Made by a program: the position numbers and the translations under genes. Below the pieces are notes generated by a model. It was not told where the DNA came from and did no database searches. It worked only from the letters and a program-made list of their open reading frames with translations. Source: Paenibacillus tengchongensis (lineage in GTDB: Bacteria > Bacillota > Bacilli > Paenibacillales > Paenibacillaceae). Taken from it: a stretch of DNA of 64,000 nt. Where the stretch lies: the NCBI RefSeq assembly GCF_008973665.1, contig NZ_WACP01000005.1:1-64000 (forward strand), read 5' to 3'. Position 1 is the stretch's first letter. Each line of letters opens with the position of its first letter. Below, in pieces: positions 7,688 through 16,385 of the stretch.

Positions 7688-9796
7688 CTAAAGCACCTGC
7701 GGCTCACCATAGGCGGTTGATATTACCGGGATGAGGCCGATTTTTTGGACTTCTGCAGGAACCCGCTTGCTTAATTGATGAATATAGTAACCATCAACCT
7801 GCTTTTCGTAGGCGTAGATATAATCATCGCTGACGCCGTTAACAACCTGATTGCCCGCATCCAGATAGCGGATCTTATAATACTGGACATTCACCGCTTG
7901 CGGACCCGGGAACAATGTAAGCTCACCATCTAAGGATAGCGCGTCCCAGTCCTCATCGATAAAATAAGCTGCCACGGGGCGCATTCCATCCTGTTGGTCA
8001 CTCTTCATACTGTCAAAGCTGTCGTACTTGGTCAGAGAGTATTGCCCCGCATTTTCAGAAAATAAAAGAATAGATCCGTCTTTCTTAATGTAACCATATG
8101 AGGCAATGAAGGGTAGCTTGTAGATCGGATTAAATGTATCCCGGTCATAAATCGTGTTACTGCCAATTACCAGCTTGTCACGGGCAGCCAGCAGTTTCGC
8201 TGTATAATAACCGTCTTTGTACGAACCGTATAACATACTAAGGTTGTCCGCGTCTATCCGTTGTCCTGTATAGTACACAAACTCGCCGTCGGGGATAATC
8301 ACCGGGGAACCGAATCCGAAATCGCCATTAGTGCTCTGCAGAACGGAATCAGTCCTAGTATCAAGCATGAAGAGATTGCTTCTTGAAATCCCGGTCTCCC
8401 CGATATAAAGCATTGACGCATCTTCATTCATCGTGAGATGAGGGCTGCTGTACGTCTGCGGGTAAATCGTATACACCGATTCAAAAACACCGACTTTCCC
8501 CCAGCCGCCTCTGCCCGTGTAGTACACTTTCCCTTTACCGGCTGCCACATCCAGGGTAGTCTGACCGATCTCCAGTTCTGTGATCGGTGCCATGAAGTTC
8601 GTCTCATCCGCGGTATCAATCTTGGCGATATGTGTGCTGCCATTAAGCGCCACATATATAATACCGTCTCTGATATCTACATCCGTGGGCATAGAACCGA
8701 TATAACGGTCTGCCAGGACTTCAAAAGAATGGCTGTCGATCTGCAGCAGCCGGTTGGTCTCGGTGGAGACTGCGTAGAAATAACGTTCATCGTTCCCGGC
8801 AGCCCAGGCATTCAGGTCGCGGTTAAGTCTAATCTGATCAGAGCTGTTCTGGTATTCTACCGCTTTGGGCTGCTCCGGCAAATCATATACCCGCTTATAC
8901 AGCAGCGGACTCCAGCGGCTAAAGCTGTATACTGCATGGGATTGGTCAACTTCAATGACGTCCGGATAATTAAAGCTGTCCTCATATTTGACAACAGGAA
9001 TGCCTTCAGCTTTGGTATAAATTCCATTTCCGGTATAAATATAAGACCCGTCAACCGCGAGCACTCCGCCTGAATAGGAGGAAAGGATCCTTCGGTTCGC
9101 AAAATCCAATTGCAGGCTGCCGAAATACACTTCCTCCGAATGAATGACCAACGACGATCCGCCGCCTTCCGGTTCAAACACTCCCTGCAGATCTCCGTAG
9201 GTCGCACTGAAGGCTGCAATCCGGCTGCCTGACTCACCGGCATATAAAATATGCTGCTCCCGGTCAACCGCCAGCTGCGGCGTATAGATCATGTTCATAA
9301 GGGTTGTATCTTTGCCTGTGTTTAAATCGATGCGGTGAATATCACACCACTGGTCGCCGTCGGCATAGAACAGGCTGTTGCCGTCCACTGCTACCTGGTA
9401 AGGCTTCAGTTGGGTCGGTATCGTATTCACCACCGTCTGGGAATCCAGATCCACCACAGCAATAAGCGTCGCCCCGCCCAAAGCCACATAGAGCTTATTG
9501 CCGGCCAGCTCCATACCCTGCGGGTTATTACCGACTGCAAGTCTCTTCTTAATCTGCAGTGTATCTTTGCTGATGAACAGCAGTTCATTCTTCTCAGAGG
9601 CCGTTACATAAAGGAGCCCCCGCTGTTCATCCAGCTTCATGCCTCCAATACTGGAGCCCACATTAATGGACGTTTCTGATACCGCTGACCCTTGGGCACT
9701 GACCCCAGCAGCCATAAAACCATGAGGCAAAATACTGGTAACACATAAAACAATAATGCTGAGTACTGCAAGCTTTCTTTTGAAATTACGGAACAT
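7688..9796 (-). CDS. Secreted YVTN/YncE-like beta-propeller, N-terminal part of a split SLH protein
   Basis: 702 residues beginning with a Sec signal peptide (KRK then a hydrophobic stretch, cleavage near residue 35). The body consists of repeated strands such as GLLYVTASEKNELLFISKDT and NKLYVALGGATLIAVVDLDS, typical of YncE/YVTN seven-bladed propellers. The frame ends at TAG (7688-7690). Translation past it continues in frame without another stop into the SLH protein, giving about 1,358 residues overall. The intact product would be a wall-anchored surface protein. As it stands, this half would be secreted without an anchor. The partner of the propeller is unknown. Confidence 0.8.
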   Translation of the reverse strand: MFRNFKRKLAVLSIIVLCVTSILPHGFMAAGVSAQGSAVSETSINVGSSIGGMKLDEQRGLLYVTASEKNELLFISKDTLQIKKRLAVGNNPQGMELAGNKLYVALGGATLIAVVDLDSQTVVNTIPTQLKPYQVAVDGNSLFYADGDQWCDIHRIDLNTGKDTTLMNMIYTPQLAVDREQHILYAGESGSRIAAFSATYGDLQGVFEPEGGGSSLVIHSEEVYFGSLQLDFANRRILSSYSGGVLAVDGSYIYTGNGIYTKAEGIPVVKYEDSFNYPDVIEVDQSHAVYSFSRWSPLLYKRVYDLPEQPKAVEYQNSSDQIRLNRDLNAWAAGNDERYFYAVSTETNRLLQIDSHSFEVLADRYIGSMPTDVDIRDGIIYVALNGSTHIAKIDTADETNFMAPITELEIGQTTLDVAAGKGKVYYTGRGGWGKVGVFESVYTIYPQTYSSPHLTMNEDASMLYIGETGISRSNLFMLDTRTDSVLQSTNGDFGFGSPVIIPDGEFVYYTGQRIDADNLSMLYGSYKDGYYTAKLLAARDKLVIGSNTIYDRDTFNPIYKLPFIASYGYIKKDGSILLFSENAGQYSLTKYDSFDSMKSDQQDGMRPVAAYFIDEDWDALSLDGELTLFPGPQAVNVQYYKIRYLDAGNQVVNGVSDDYIYAYEKQVDGYYIHQLSKRVPAEVQKIGLIPVISTAYGEPQVL

Positions 9797-9919
9797 TCAC
9801 AATCTCCTCTACCAGTATTTTCTTATCCATTTCCCAGTATATTTCATGAAGTGAGTGTTCGTATATATGAAAAAAAGCGCGTGTGCCTCAGATAATCCTA
9901 CTATCCGATAAATTTCACG

Positions 9920-9960
9920 AAAAAGACCGCAAATGCCTCTTTGCGGCAGTTTGCGGCCTT
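9920..9960 (-). terminator. Terminator of the aminopeptidase gene
   Basis: GCCGCAAA (9950-9957) pairs with TTTGCGGT (9926-9933). On the minus strand the stem is followed by CTTTTTCG. It lies just after the aminopeptidase stop. Confidence 0.7.
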
Positions 9961-10005
9961 CTTTATTGTACCAATTTTCTTGGAAGAGCCCGGCTCCTCC
10001 GGTGC

Positions 10006-11241
10006 TTACAGCACCCAGTTGCCCTGGCGGAACACCGGCTCCACCGTACCGTCTTCCAGCTCGCCGTCGATATCCAGCTCAGCGGAGCCGATCATAAAGT
10101 CGACATGGGTGAGGCTGACATTAGCTCCGCGCTGTACCAGCTCCTCGCTGCTGAGGCCTACGCCGCCTTCAATGTTAAGCGGGTAGGCGCTGCCCAGCGC
10201 CAGATGGCAGGAGGCGTTCTCGTCGATGCCTGTATTGTAGAATACGCGGTTCAGCCGGGAGATCGGTGAATCATGCGGCACAAGTGCTACTTCACCCAGA
10301 TAGGAGGCACCTTCGTCCGTCTCCAGCAGGGAGGTCAGATGCTCACGGCCGGACTTGGCGTCATAAGCCGTCACCTTACCGTCCGTAAAGGTGATAGTGA
10401 TGCCGTCCACCAGACGTCCGTTCAGGTTCAGCGGCATCGTGCTGGTCACCGTCCCGTTGACGCCGGTACGGTGCGGCATGGTGTAAATCTCTTCCGTTGG
10501 CATATTGGCTACGAAGTAGACTCCGGAGGCATTCTCGCCTCCACCGCCGCGCCACAAGTGGCCTTCCGGCAACGCAATGCGCAGATCCGTGCCCGGCGCC
10601 CGGTAATGCAGGCTCTTGTAGCGCTTGGCGTTCATCCGGTCCTGACTCTCTTTCAGCGCAGCGATATGCCCGCGCCAGGCGGCAACTGGATCGCCGGCGG
10701 CGTCGACGCGGTTCATATGAAACACGGCTTCCCACATCGCATCGATCCGCTGCTCTTCCGGCAGGTCGGCGAACACTTTGTCCGACCAGGCGCGCGTCGG
10801 CGCCTTGATCAGCGACCAGCTGATTTTGCTGCTGCGGGTATAGTTCTGATAATTCTTCCGGGCAATGGCTGCAGCCTTCACTGCAGTGGATACCTTGGCG
10901 GAATCTATGCCTTTAAACAGCTCCGGGTCCGGAACCTTGATATGTAATATAGCGCCGCCTTCCTGGGCAAAGCCTTCCAGCATATCCGCATGCCACTGCG
11001 GGTAATAACCAAAAGACTCATCCGGCGCCTTCTCATACCGGATGCGCGTTACCTGCTCGTCGTCCCAGTCGACCATGACGTATTTGGCGCCTGCTTCGTA
11101 AGCCTTGCCGACAATCAGGCGGGTAAGCTCCGCCGTTTCAAGCGGAGCATGCACCATCAGCACCTGTCCGGGCTGCACATTCACTCCAACCTTCACTACC
11201 AGCTCGGCGTATTTCTCCAGCAACAATGCAAAATCCTTCAT
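10006..11241 (-). CDS. Aminopeptidase, M29 family (AmpS/PepS type)
   Basis: A 411-residue cytoplasmic metallo-exopeptidase that removes N-terminal residues from peptides. Length and sequence match thermophilic-type aminopeptidases. The C-terminal half carries the expected metal ligands: Glu in NMPTEEIYTMPHR (about 251-263), Glu in YLGEVALV, His in ENASCHLALG, and His/Asp in LTHVDFMIGS. The N-terminal half has the helical substrate-gating domain. The start ATG follows a GAGG. A terminator follows the stop. No operon partner. Confidence 0.92.
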   Translation of the reverse strand: MKDFALLLEKYAELVVKVGVNVQPGQVLMVHAPLETAELTRLIVGKAYEAGAKYVMVDWDDEQVTRIRYEKAPDESFGYYPQWHADMLEGFAQEGGAILHIKVPDPELFKGIDSAKVSTAVKAAAIARKNYQNYTRSSKISWSLIKAPTRAWSDKVFADLPEEQRIDAMWEAVFHMNRVDAAGDPVAAWRGHIAALKESQDRMNAKRYKSLHYRAPGTDLRIALPEGHLWRGGGGENASGVYFVANMPTEEIYTMPHRTGVNGTVTSTMPLNLNGRLVDGITITFTDGKVTAYDAKSGREHLTSLLETDEGASYLGEVALVPHDSPISRLNRVFYNTGIDENASCHLALGSAYPLNIEGGVGLSSEELVQRGANVSLTHVDFMIGSAELDIDGELEDGTVEPVFRQGNWVL

Positions 11242-11410
11242 TTTTATTTCCTCCGTATCCGTAATGCCGTATGATGCAGGCCAAAGACCAACGTCCTTAT
11301 TATTTTATCGCAAAATCTCCGGCACTGCATCTCTTTACGGAGGGGGAAGCTATCGTCCTGAATATGGTCCGATTACGTCGCCTTAATTTGCAGCTGCAGC
11401 GGCAGTACAG

Positions 11411-11758
11411 CTACTCCTTGTCCACATGAAGCAGGGTTACCGTTTTGAGCTCATAAGTATGCGCAATCGCCGCTTCCGGGATCACGTTCAGCTTGGCAAG
11501 CGCGGTTACCTTGGCAGGATCAGTCTTGGACAACAATCTCCAGACCTCAGGATCCGGCAAAGCGCTGTAAAGCTTATCATCGTCATATTCCTTACGCTGC
11601 TGCGTCACCAGCTTTACTCTATAGCCGCCAATTACCGTCTCCTGCTGCTCTTTCTCCTGGCAGTAGGCCACAATGTCCCGCCGCAGTTCTGCCAGCTCCT
11701 GTTCGAGCTCCTTTTGCTTGGCTTTAAGCTTAAAATACTGCTTCACCTTTGTCTCCAT
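11411..11758 (-). CDS. Conserved hypothetical protein with N-terminal coiled coil
   Basis: 115 residues, acidic/basic-rich, with a helical N-terminus (KLKAKQKELEQELAELRRDI) likely to form a coiled coil, then a beta-rich YRVKLVTQQRKEYDDDKLY segment and a helical stretch. The layout, a coiled coil followed by a strand-loop module, loosely resembles phage Gp157/Gam-like proteins, but no family was recognised. GGGAG lies before the ATG. It stands alone between the aminopeptidase and the amidase remnant. Confidence 0.65.
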   Translation of the reverse strand: METKVKQYFKLKAKQKELEQELAELRRDIVAYCQEKEQQETVIGGYRVKLVTQQRKEYDDDKLYSALPDPEVWRLLSKTDPAKVTALAKLNVIPEAAIAHTYELKTVTLLHVDKE

Positions 11759-11850
11759 GTTTCGTTCACGCTCCCTTCAGTTATGTGTATGCAGGAGCCC
11801 GGGAAATCTACAATGGAATAGCCTTCATAGTTAAATTTTAGAGCTGAAAC

Positions 11851-12777
11851 ATGGAACAACTCGAATTCAATATCCCGCAGGAAGATCGGGCCAAATGGCA
11901 TGAATGGCTGATTGAAGCAGATATTTGCGGGATGCAGACAGAAATGGAGCGCGGCGGCTTAACGGCCGAGCTGCTGGTCTCGCTGTACCTGGAGCGCATA
12001 CATACCTTCAATCCGTTGCTGAAAGCCGTCCTGGAGCTGAATTCGGATGCACGGGAGCTTGCACGGCAGCTGGACAGTGAACGCAAAGAAACAGGTCCGC
12101 GCAGTATGCTGCACGGCATACCTGTTCTGCTGAAAGACAATATCGGTACGGCGGACAAGCTGCACACCAGCGCCCGCTCCCTTGCGCTCGCGGCTTCCAC
12201 GGCAGCCGCAGATGCCGCTGTGGCGGGCAGCCTGCGCCAAGCTGGCGCCGTCATTCTCGGCAAGACCAACATGACCGAATGGGCCAATTATATGTCGTCC
12301 TCAATGTGGGCGGGCTACAGCTCGCGCGGCGGGCTGACCCTTAACCCTTACGGGCCCGGCGAGCTGTTCGTCGGCGGCTCAAGCTCAGGCAGCGCCGTCG
12401 CCGCTAACCTGGCTGCCGCAGCGGTGGGCACAGAGACCTCCGGCTCCATCGTCGGTCCCGCAAGCCAGAACTGCATCGTCGGCCTGAAGCCGGGTGCCGG
12501 AGTGGTCAGCTCCGCAGGAATGATCCCGGCCATCGGCAGCCAGGACACGGCCAGACCGATGACGCGGTCAGTCCGGGATGCAGCCATTCTGCTCGGGGCG
12601 ATGCGCACCTCAGGCAGCAGAGGTTTGCCCCAGGCGGATAACCGGAGCAGCAGCAATACGGATTATACGGGCTATTTCGATGCCGGACGGGTGAAATCCG
12701 CAAGTTATTCGGGCGGCCGCTTAAACAGGAAGGGACTGAACCCGGAGCCTTGTTACCGGCTACGGGTCAGTCCCTGA
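11851..12777 (+). pseudogene. C-terminally truncated amidase (amidase signature family)
   Basis: The first 280 residues are a normal amidase-signature enzyme: K95 in HGIPVLLKDN, the GGSSSGSA loop (175-181) and TETSGSIVGP with S199 give the Lys-Ser-Ser catalytic triad. Family members run to about 480-500 residues, but here homology stops after DYTGYFDAGRVK and the last 25 codons are unrelated. The ORF's stop codon lies within the following terminator hairpin, so roughly 200 C-terminal residues have been deleted. Without the C-terminal half the enzyme is unlikely to fold. Original substrate unknown (amides of the Glu-tRNA amidotransferase A-like type). Confidence 0.75.
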
Positions 12778-12784
12778 TTTTTTT
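12731..12784 (+). terminator. Terminator of the truncated amidase (bidirectional)
   Basis: AGGGACTGAACCCG (12731-12744) pairs with CGGGTCAGTCCCT (12763-12775), apart from one bulge, and is followed by a run of Ts. It sits between the amidase remnant and convergent exoA. Confidence 0.75.
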
Positions 12785-12794
12785 GGACAATATA

Positions 12795-13568
12795 TTATTC
12801 CGCTCCGGCTGCATCCTTAAGCTTCAATACTACCGGACAATGATCGCTGCCGAGAATATAACAGTCGATATCGGCATCCTCCAGACGGGGAGCCAGGCGC
12901 TCCGAAGCCAGGAAGTAATCAATCCGCCAGCCGACATTCCGTTCACGGATCTTCGGCATGTAGGACCACCAGCTGTAGGCCCCTTCCCGCTCGGGATAAA
13001 AGTACCGGAAGGTATCGATAAACCCGGATTCCAGCAGGCTCGTCAGCTTGCCCCGTTCTTCATCGGTGAAGCCGGAATTGCCGCGGTTGGACCGGGCATT
13101 CTTGATATCAATCTCCTGATGGGCCACATTGAGATCACCGCAGACAATGACGGGCTTCAGCCGGTCCAGCTCCAGCAGATAGCTCCGGAACCGGTCCTCC
13201 CATTCCATCCGGTAATCCAGCCGTGACAAGTCCCGCTTGGCATTAGGCGTGTATACATTCACCAGATAGAAATCAGCGAACTCCAAAGTGATGATCCGTC
13301 CTTCGGGTTCCGAGTCCTCCTCCATACCGTAACGGACGGAAAGAGGCTCAATCCGGGTAAAAACCGCGGTTCCCGAATACCCCTTCTTCAGCGCATAATT
13401 CCAGTATTGCCGGTACTCCCCGCCGTGCTCCAGCACGATCTGCCCTTCCTGCAGCTTCGTTTCCTGTACACAGAAGATATCCGCATTGCATTCCCGGAAA
13501 TAATCGTTGAATCCCTTGTTGACACAAGCCCTTAAACCGTTGACATTCCATGATACCAGTTTAACCAA
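12795..13568 (-). CDS. exoA: Exodeoxyribonuclease III / AP endonuclease
   Basis: A 257-residue Mg-dependent DNA repair enzyme that nicks 5' of abasic sites and degrades 3' ends. It has the full EEP-nuclease motif set: SWNVNGLRA near the start, QETKLQ (Glu ligand), YTPNAKRDLSRLDYR, GDLNVAH, GFTDEER, the RIDYFLAS motif and the terminal GSDHCPV with the catalytic His. Length equals that of B. subtilis ExoA. It stands alone, convergent with the amidase remnant. Confidence 0.95.
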   Translation of the reverse strand: MVKLVSWNVNGLRACVNKGFNDYFRECNADIFCVQETKLQEGQIVLEHGGEYRQYWNYALKKGYSGTAVFTRIEPLSVRYGMEEDSEPEGRIITLEFADFYLVNVYTPNAKRDLSRLDYRMEWEDRFRSYLLELDRLKPVIVCGDLNVAHQEIDIKNARSNRGNSGFTDEERGKLTSLLESGFIDTFRYFYPEREGAYSWWSYMPKIRERNVGWRIDYFLASERLAPRLEDADIDCYILGSDHCPVVLKLKDAAGAE

Positions 13569-13694
13569 AGTACATTCTCCTAACTAAGACCAGAATATAC
13601 TCCAGTGTACCACAGAATCGGCTAGCCGCTTATCTCTCGGGAAATCTAGCAAATGTGTTAATCTCCTAAGTCATCTGATAAAACACTTCACAGC

Positions 13695-13711
13695 TTATCC
13701 GAATAGGATAA
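13695..13711. promoter_or_regulatory. Inverted repeat upstream of the 96-aa protein gene
   Basis: TTATCC and GGATAA flank a 5-base centre, 30 bases before the ATG at 13741. The position suits an operator or an unusual promoter element. No standard sigma-A promoter is obvious nearby. Confidence 0.3.
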
Positions 13712-13740
13712 TCTATCAAACGGCAAAGGAGGTTAACAGA

Positions 13741-14031
13741 ATGTCTGTCTTGCTTCAGCAGCAACCCTTCACCCTGGACCCGCTGTCCGGAAGCTCTTAC
13801 TACGAGGACTTAACCGGCGGCAGCACTGCAGCGGTAACTGTCATCAATAACTTTATTACTACCGTTAGAGTGGAGGTTCTGATTGTTAACAGAGGAATTG
13901 TAAATTACCTCGTCCCCGCTTTTCAAAGTCTGACGCTGAAGGCCAGCCCTGTATTGTATGTCGGTCTGTTCAATACTGATCCGGTAAACCCAGCAACAGG
14001 ATTCCTTACAGTCGCCACATCCGTGTTCTAA
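13741..14031 (+). CDS. Small beta-rich protein, possibly spore-appendage (Ena)-like
   Basis: 96 residues after an excellent AAGGAGG site. There is no signal peptide and no cysteine. The sequence alternates hydrophobic strands (AAVTVINNFITTVRVEVLI, VNYLVPAFQSLTLKASPV, LYVGLFN) in a pattern like the jelly-roll subunits of endospore appendages (DUF3992). That likeness is only to the strand pattern, not to diagnostic residues. It has its own upstream inverted repeat and a strong terminator, so it is a monocistronic, probably highly expressed gene. Function unknown. Confidence 0.65.
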   Translation: MSVLLQQQPFTLDPLSGSSYYEDLTGGSTAAVTVINNFITTVRVEVLIVNRGIVNYLVPAFQSLTLKASPVLYVGLFNTDPVNPATGFLTVATSVF

Positions 14032-14090
14032 GTAATACCCTGCAGCCTTGAGTATCCGCCCATACTCGCTCATAACCCCTCCTCTTCAGG

Positions 14091-14130
14091 CCTCCCCGGA
14101 CGCTAAACGGCGTGTTCCGGGGAGGTTTTT
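14091..14130 (+). terminator. Strong terminator after the 96-aa protein gene
   Basis: CCTCCCCGGA and TCCGGGGAGG form a long GC-rich stem followed by five Ts at 14126-14130. Confidence 0.85.
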
Positions 14131-14160
14131 GGTATGGAGGGAGGGATCATGCAGTGTCAG

Positions 14161-15267
14161 CTATACTTGCTCAAGCGCCGGCATCGGACCGGTATAGACC
14201 GACTGCGGACGGAAGATACGGTTGCCCGCCGCCTGCTCCTGAATATGCGCCGTCCATCCGACGATCCGGCCCATGGTGAAGGTCGGGGTGAAGATGGCCG
14301 GGTCGAGATGGAGTGCACGCAGAATCGCCGCCGCGTAGAATTCGACATTGGTGAACAGCCGGCGGCCCGGCTTATATTCCTCAAGCAGACGGATTGCCGT
14401 ATGCTCCACATGGATGGCCAGGTCGAAGGATTCGTCCTTGCCGATCATTTGCTGCGTAGCGATCTGCAGCGCTTCGGCGCGGGGGTCCTTGGTCTTGTAG
14501 ATCCGGTGGCCGAAGCCCATGATTTTGCCCTTGTTGTCGAGCACATTGCGGATCCACGGCTCCGCATTCTCCTTGCTGCCGATGCTCTCCAGCATCGAAA
14601 TGACTTCAAACGGCGCCCCGCCGTGCAGCGGTCCCTTCATCGCGCCGATCGCCCCGGCAACTGCAGCGCACATATCCGATTCAGTCGACAGAACAACCCG
14701 CGCGGCAAACGTTGAAGCATTCATCCCGTGCTCCATGCAGAGAATGAGATAAGCGCTCAGCGCCTGCACATGAGCCTCTTCCGGAATCTGACCGTTCAGC
14801 ATATACAGATAATTGGCGGCATGGCTCAATTCGCTCAGCGGCACTACCTCGGGCAGCCCTTTCAGCTGGCGGTAGCGGTAGGCAATAATCGTCGGCAGCA
14901 CAGCAGTCAGTCTTACCGCCTGCCCGTGCGTAGGAGGCCAGGTGGTCTGGTCCTGACTGCCCAGCGCAGCCACCGCGCTTTGAAGTACGAGCATCAGCGG
15001 CACAGAGGCGGGAATCAGGTCGATCATCTTTTTCAGATAATCCGGCAATGCCCGCTGCGAAGCCATCTCCTGCTCCAGTGCAGCCCGTTCCTGCTCATCA
15101 GGCAGCCGGCCGTTCCACAGCAGGTATGCGACCTCTTCATAGCTCTTGCTGACCGCGAGTTCCTTCGCCCAATAACCACGGTAGACCAAATACCCCTTCT
15201 CGCCGTCCACGAGGCCGATATCGGTTTCTCCGGCTACTACCCCTTCCAATCCGGTTACTTTCACCAT
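14161..15267 (-). CDS. citA: Citrate synthase (CitA/citrate synthase I type)
   Basis: Condenses oxaloacetate and acetyl-CoA. 368 residues, close to B. subtilis CitA (366), and the N-terminus MVKVTGLEGVVAGETDIG aligns with that protein's first residues, which decides the start at 15267. An ATG nine codons upstream is possible but lacks homology. Active-site tracts: MEHGMNAST, KGPLHGGAP and GFGHRIYKTKDPRA. A 2-methylcitrate synthase activity cannot be excluded from sequence. It is preceded by an AT-rich gap and an XRE regulator in the same direction. Confidence 0.88.
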   Translation of the reverse strand: MVKVTGLEGVVAGETDIGLVDGEKGYLVYRGYWAKELAVSKSYEEVAYLLWNGRLPDEQERAALEQEMASQRALPDYLKKMIDLIPASVPLMLVLQSAVAALGSQDQTTWPPTHGQAVRLTAVLPTIIAYRYRQLKGLPEVVPLSELSHAANYLYMLNGQIPEEAHVQALSAYLILCMEHGMNASTFAARVVLSTESDMCAAVAGAIGAMKGPLHGGAPFEVISMLESIGSKENAEPWIRNVLDNKGKIMGFGHRIYKTKDPRAEALQIATQQMIGKDESFDLAIHVEHTAIRLLEEYKPGRRLFTNVEFYAAAILRALHLDPAIFTPTFTMGRIVGWTAHIQEQAAGNRIFRPQSVYTGPMPALEQV

Positions 15268-15391
15268 TTCACATGTACATCCTTTCCGTCTCATGTAAGG
15301 ATTAATCCCCTTAATAGGAGTATATACGCGAAATTTAATATTGCATATTTATAGTTTTTTATGAATTCATAAAAAAAATTAATCAACACCC

Positions 15392-16237
15392 TCACGCCTG
15401 CCGTTCCAGCAACCTGCGTAATTTGCCTTCCGTATTGGAATCTCCGGCCGGTGTATAAATGCTGCAGCGCAAATCCGCTCCGCCGTGTACCTGCAGTGAA
15501 GTTAGATGAAACAGCATCTTCCCTGCTTTGGCGTGACGGAATTCCAGCACAACATCCGGTGCGGAACTGACCCTGCTCTCCTCCCACAGCCGGTTAAATT
15601 CCGGATGCTCCGCCTTCATCGAAGAGATAAATTCATCATACCAGCCGTCGTCGACATACTGGCCGTAATATGCGCGGAAAATGGCAAGATAGCCGCGCAC
15701 AAACTCCTCCCAGTTGACGGCGAGCCGTTTGAATTCCTGGCGCACAAACAACAGCCGGATCATATTGCGCTCTTTGCGGTCCAGCTTGGCAAAATCAAGA
15801 AACACCTGCGCCGCAGCTTCGTTCCAGCCGACAATAGCGCATCTGCGGTCGGAAACAATCGTCGGGCAGGTCGTCAGCTCGCGGAGAATCTTCTGCAGTG
15901 CCGGGCTGATCTCCGGCTCTTCCTCCAGGCTGTACGCCGGACTGGCCGGCCCGCTATCCAGCGCGAGGGCAAACAGGTAGCTGCGCTCATCCTTGGTCAG
16001 CCTGAGCGCACCGGCAATGCACTCCAGGACAGAAGGCGAAGCTTTGATATCCCGCCCCTGCTCCAGCCAGGTGTACCAGGTGCTGCTGACACCGGCGAGC
16101 TGCGCCACTTCCTCCCTCCGGAGGCCCGGCGTCCGCCTGCGCGTGCCCTCGGGCAGTCCTGCAGCCGCAGGAGATACCGCAGCGCGGCGTGATTTCAGAA
16201 ATTCCGACAAGGCTTGCAGTCTAGTCTGATTGGACAT
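15392..16237 (-). CDS. XRE/MmyB-type transcriptional regulator
   Basis: 281 residues. The N-terminal helix-turn-helix (RREEVAQLAGVSSTWYTWLEQGRDIKAS split across residues 40-67) is followed by a PAS-like MmyB ligand-binding domain (about 105-275, with the CAIVGWNEAA pattern). In actinomycetes and bacilli such proteins often sit divergent to a gene they control and may bind fatty-acid ligands. Here the divergent gene is a FabF-type ketosynthase, which fits that idea. Shares the 148-base divergent region with it. Confidence 0.85.
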   Translation of the reverse strand: MSNQTRLQALSEFLKSRRAAVSPAAAGLPEGTRRRTPGLRREEVAQLAGVSSTWYTWLEQGRDIKASPSVLECIAGALRLTKDERSYLFALALDSGPASPAYSLEEEPEISPALQKILRELTTCPTIVSDRRCAIVGWNEAAAQVFLDFAKLDRKERNMIRLLFVRQEFKRLAVNWEEFVRGYLAIFRAYYGQYVDDGWYDEFISSMKAEHPEFNRLWEESRVSSAPDVVLEFRHAKAGKMLFHLTSLQVHGGADLRCSIYTPAGDSNTEGKLRRLLERQA

Positions 16238-16285
16238 TGTGCTCCTCCGTTCCAGCGGTAACTATAATAATAGTAGTAATTATAC

Positions 16286-16316
16286 TAGGATAATCTGCAA
16301 CTTGTAATAGGATAAC
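16286..16316. promoter_or_regulatory. Direct repeats in the XRE/fabF divergent promoter region
   Basis: TAGGATAA occurs at 16286-16293 and 16308-16315, exactly 22 bases (two helical turns) apart. Likely operator half-sites for the divergent XRE/MmyB regulator. Inference from position and spacing. Confidence 0.35.
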
Positions 16317-16385
16317 CAAAATGAAACAATACTTGTATCCCGGTTATAACGGAAGAATTCAGTAATTCAGGGAGGCACATAGACA

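Noticed and set aside
12710..12720. NotI-like GCGGCCGC near the amidase truncation as a cloning scar
   Set aside because: GC-rich octamers occur by chance in this genome, and nothing else vector-like is nearby.
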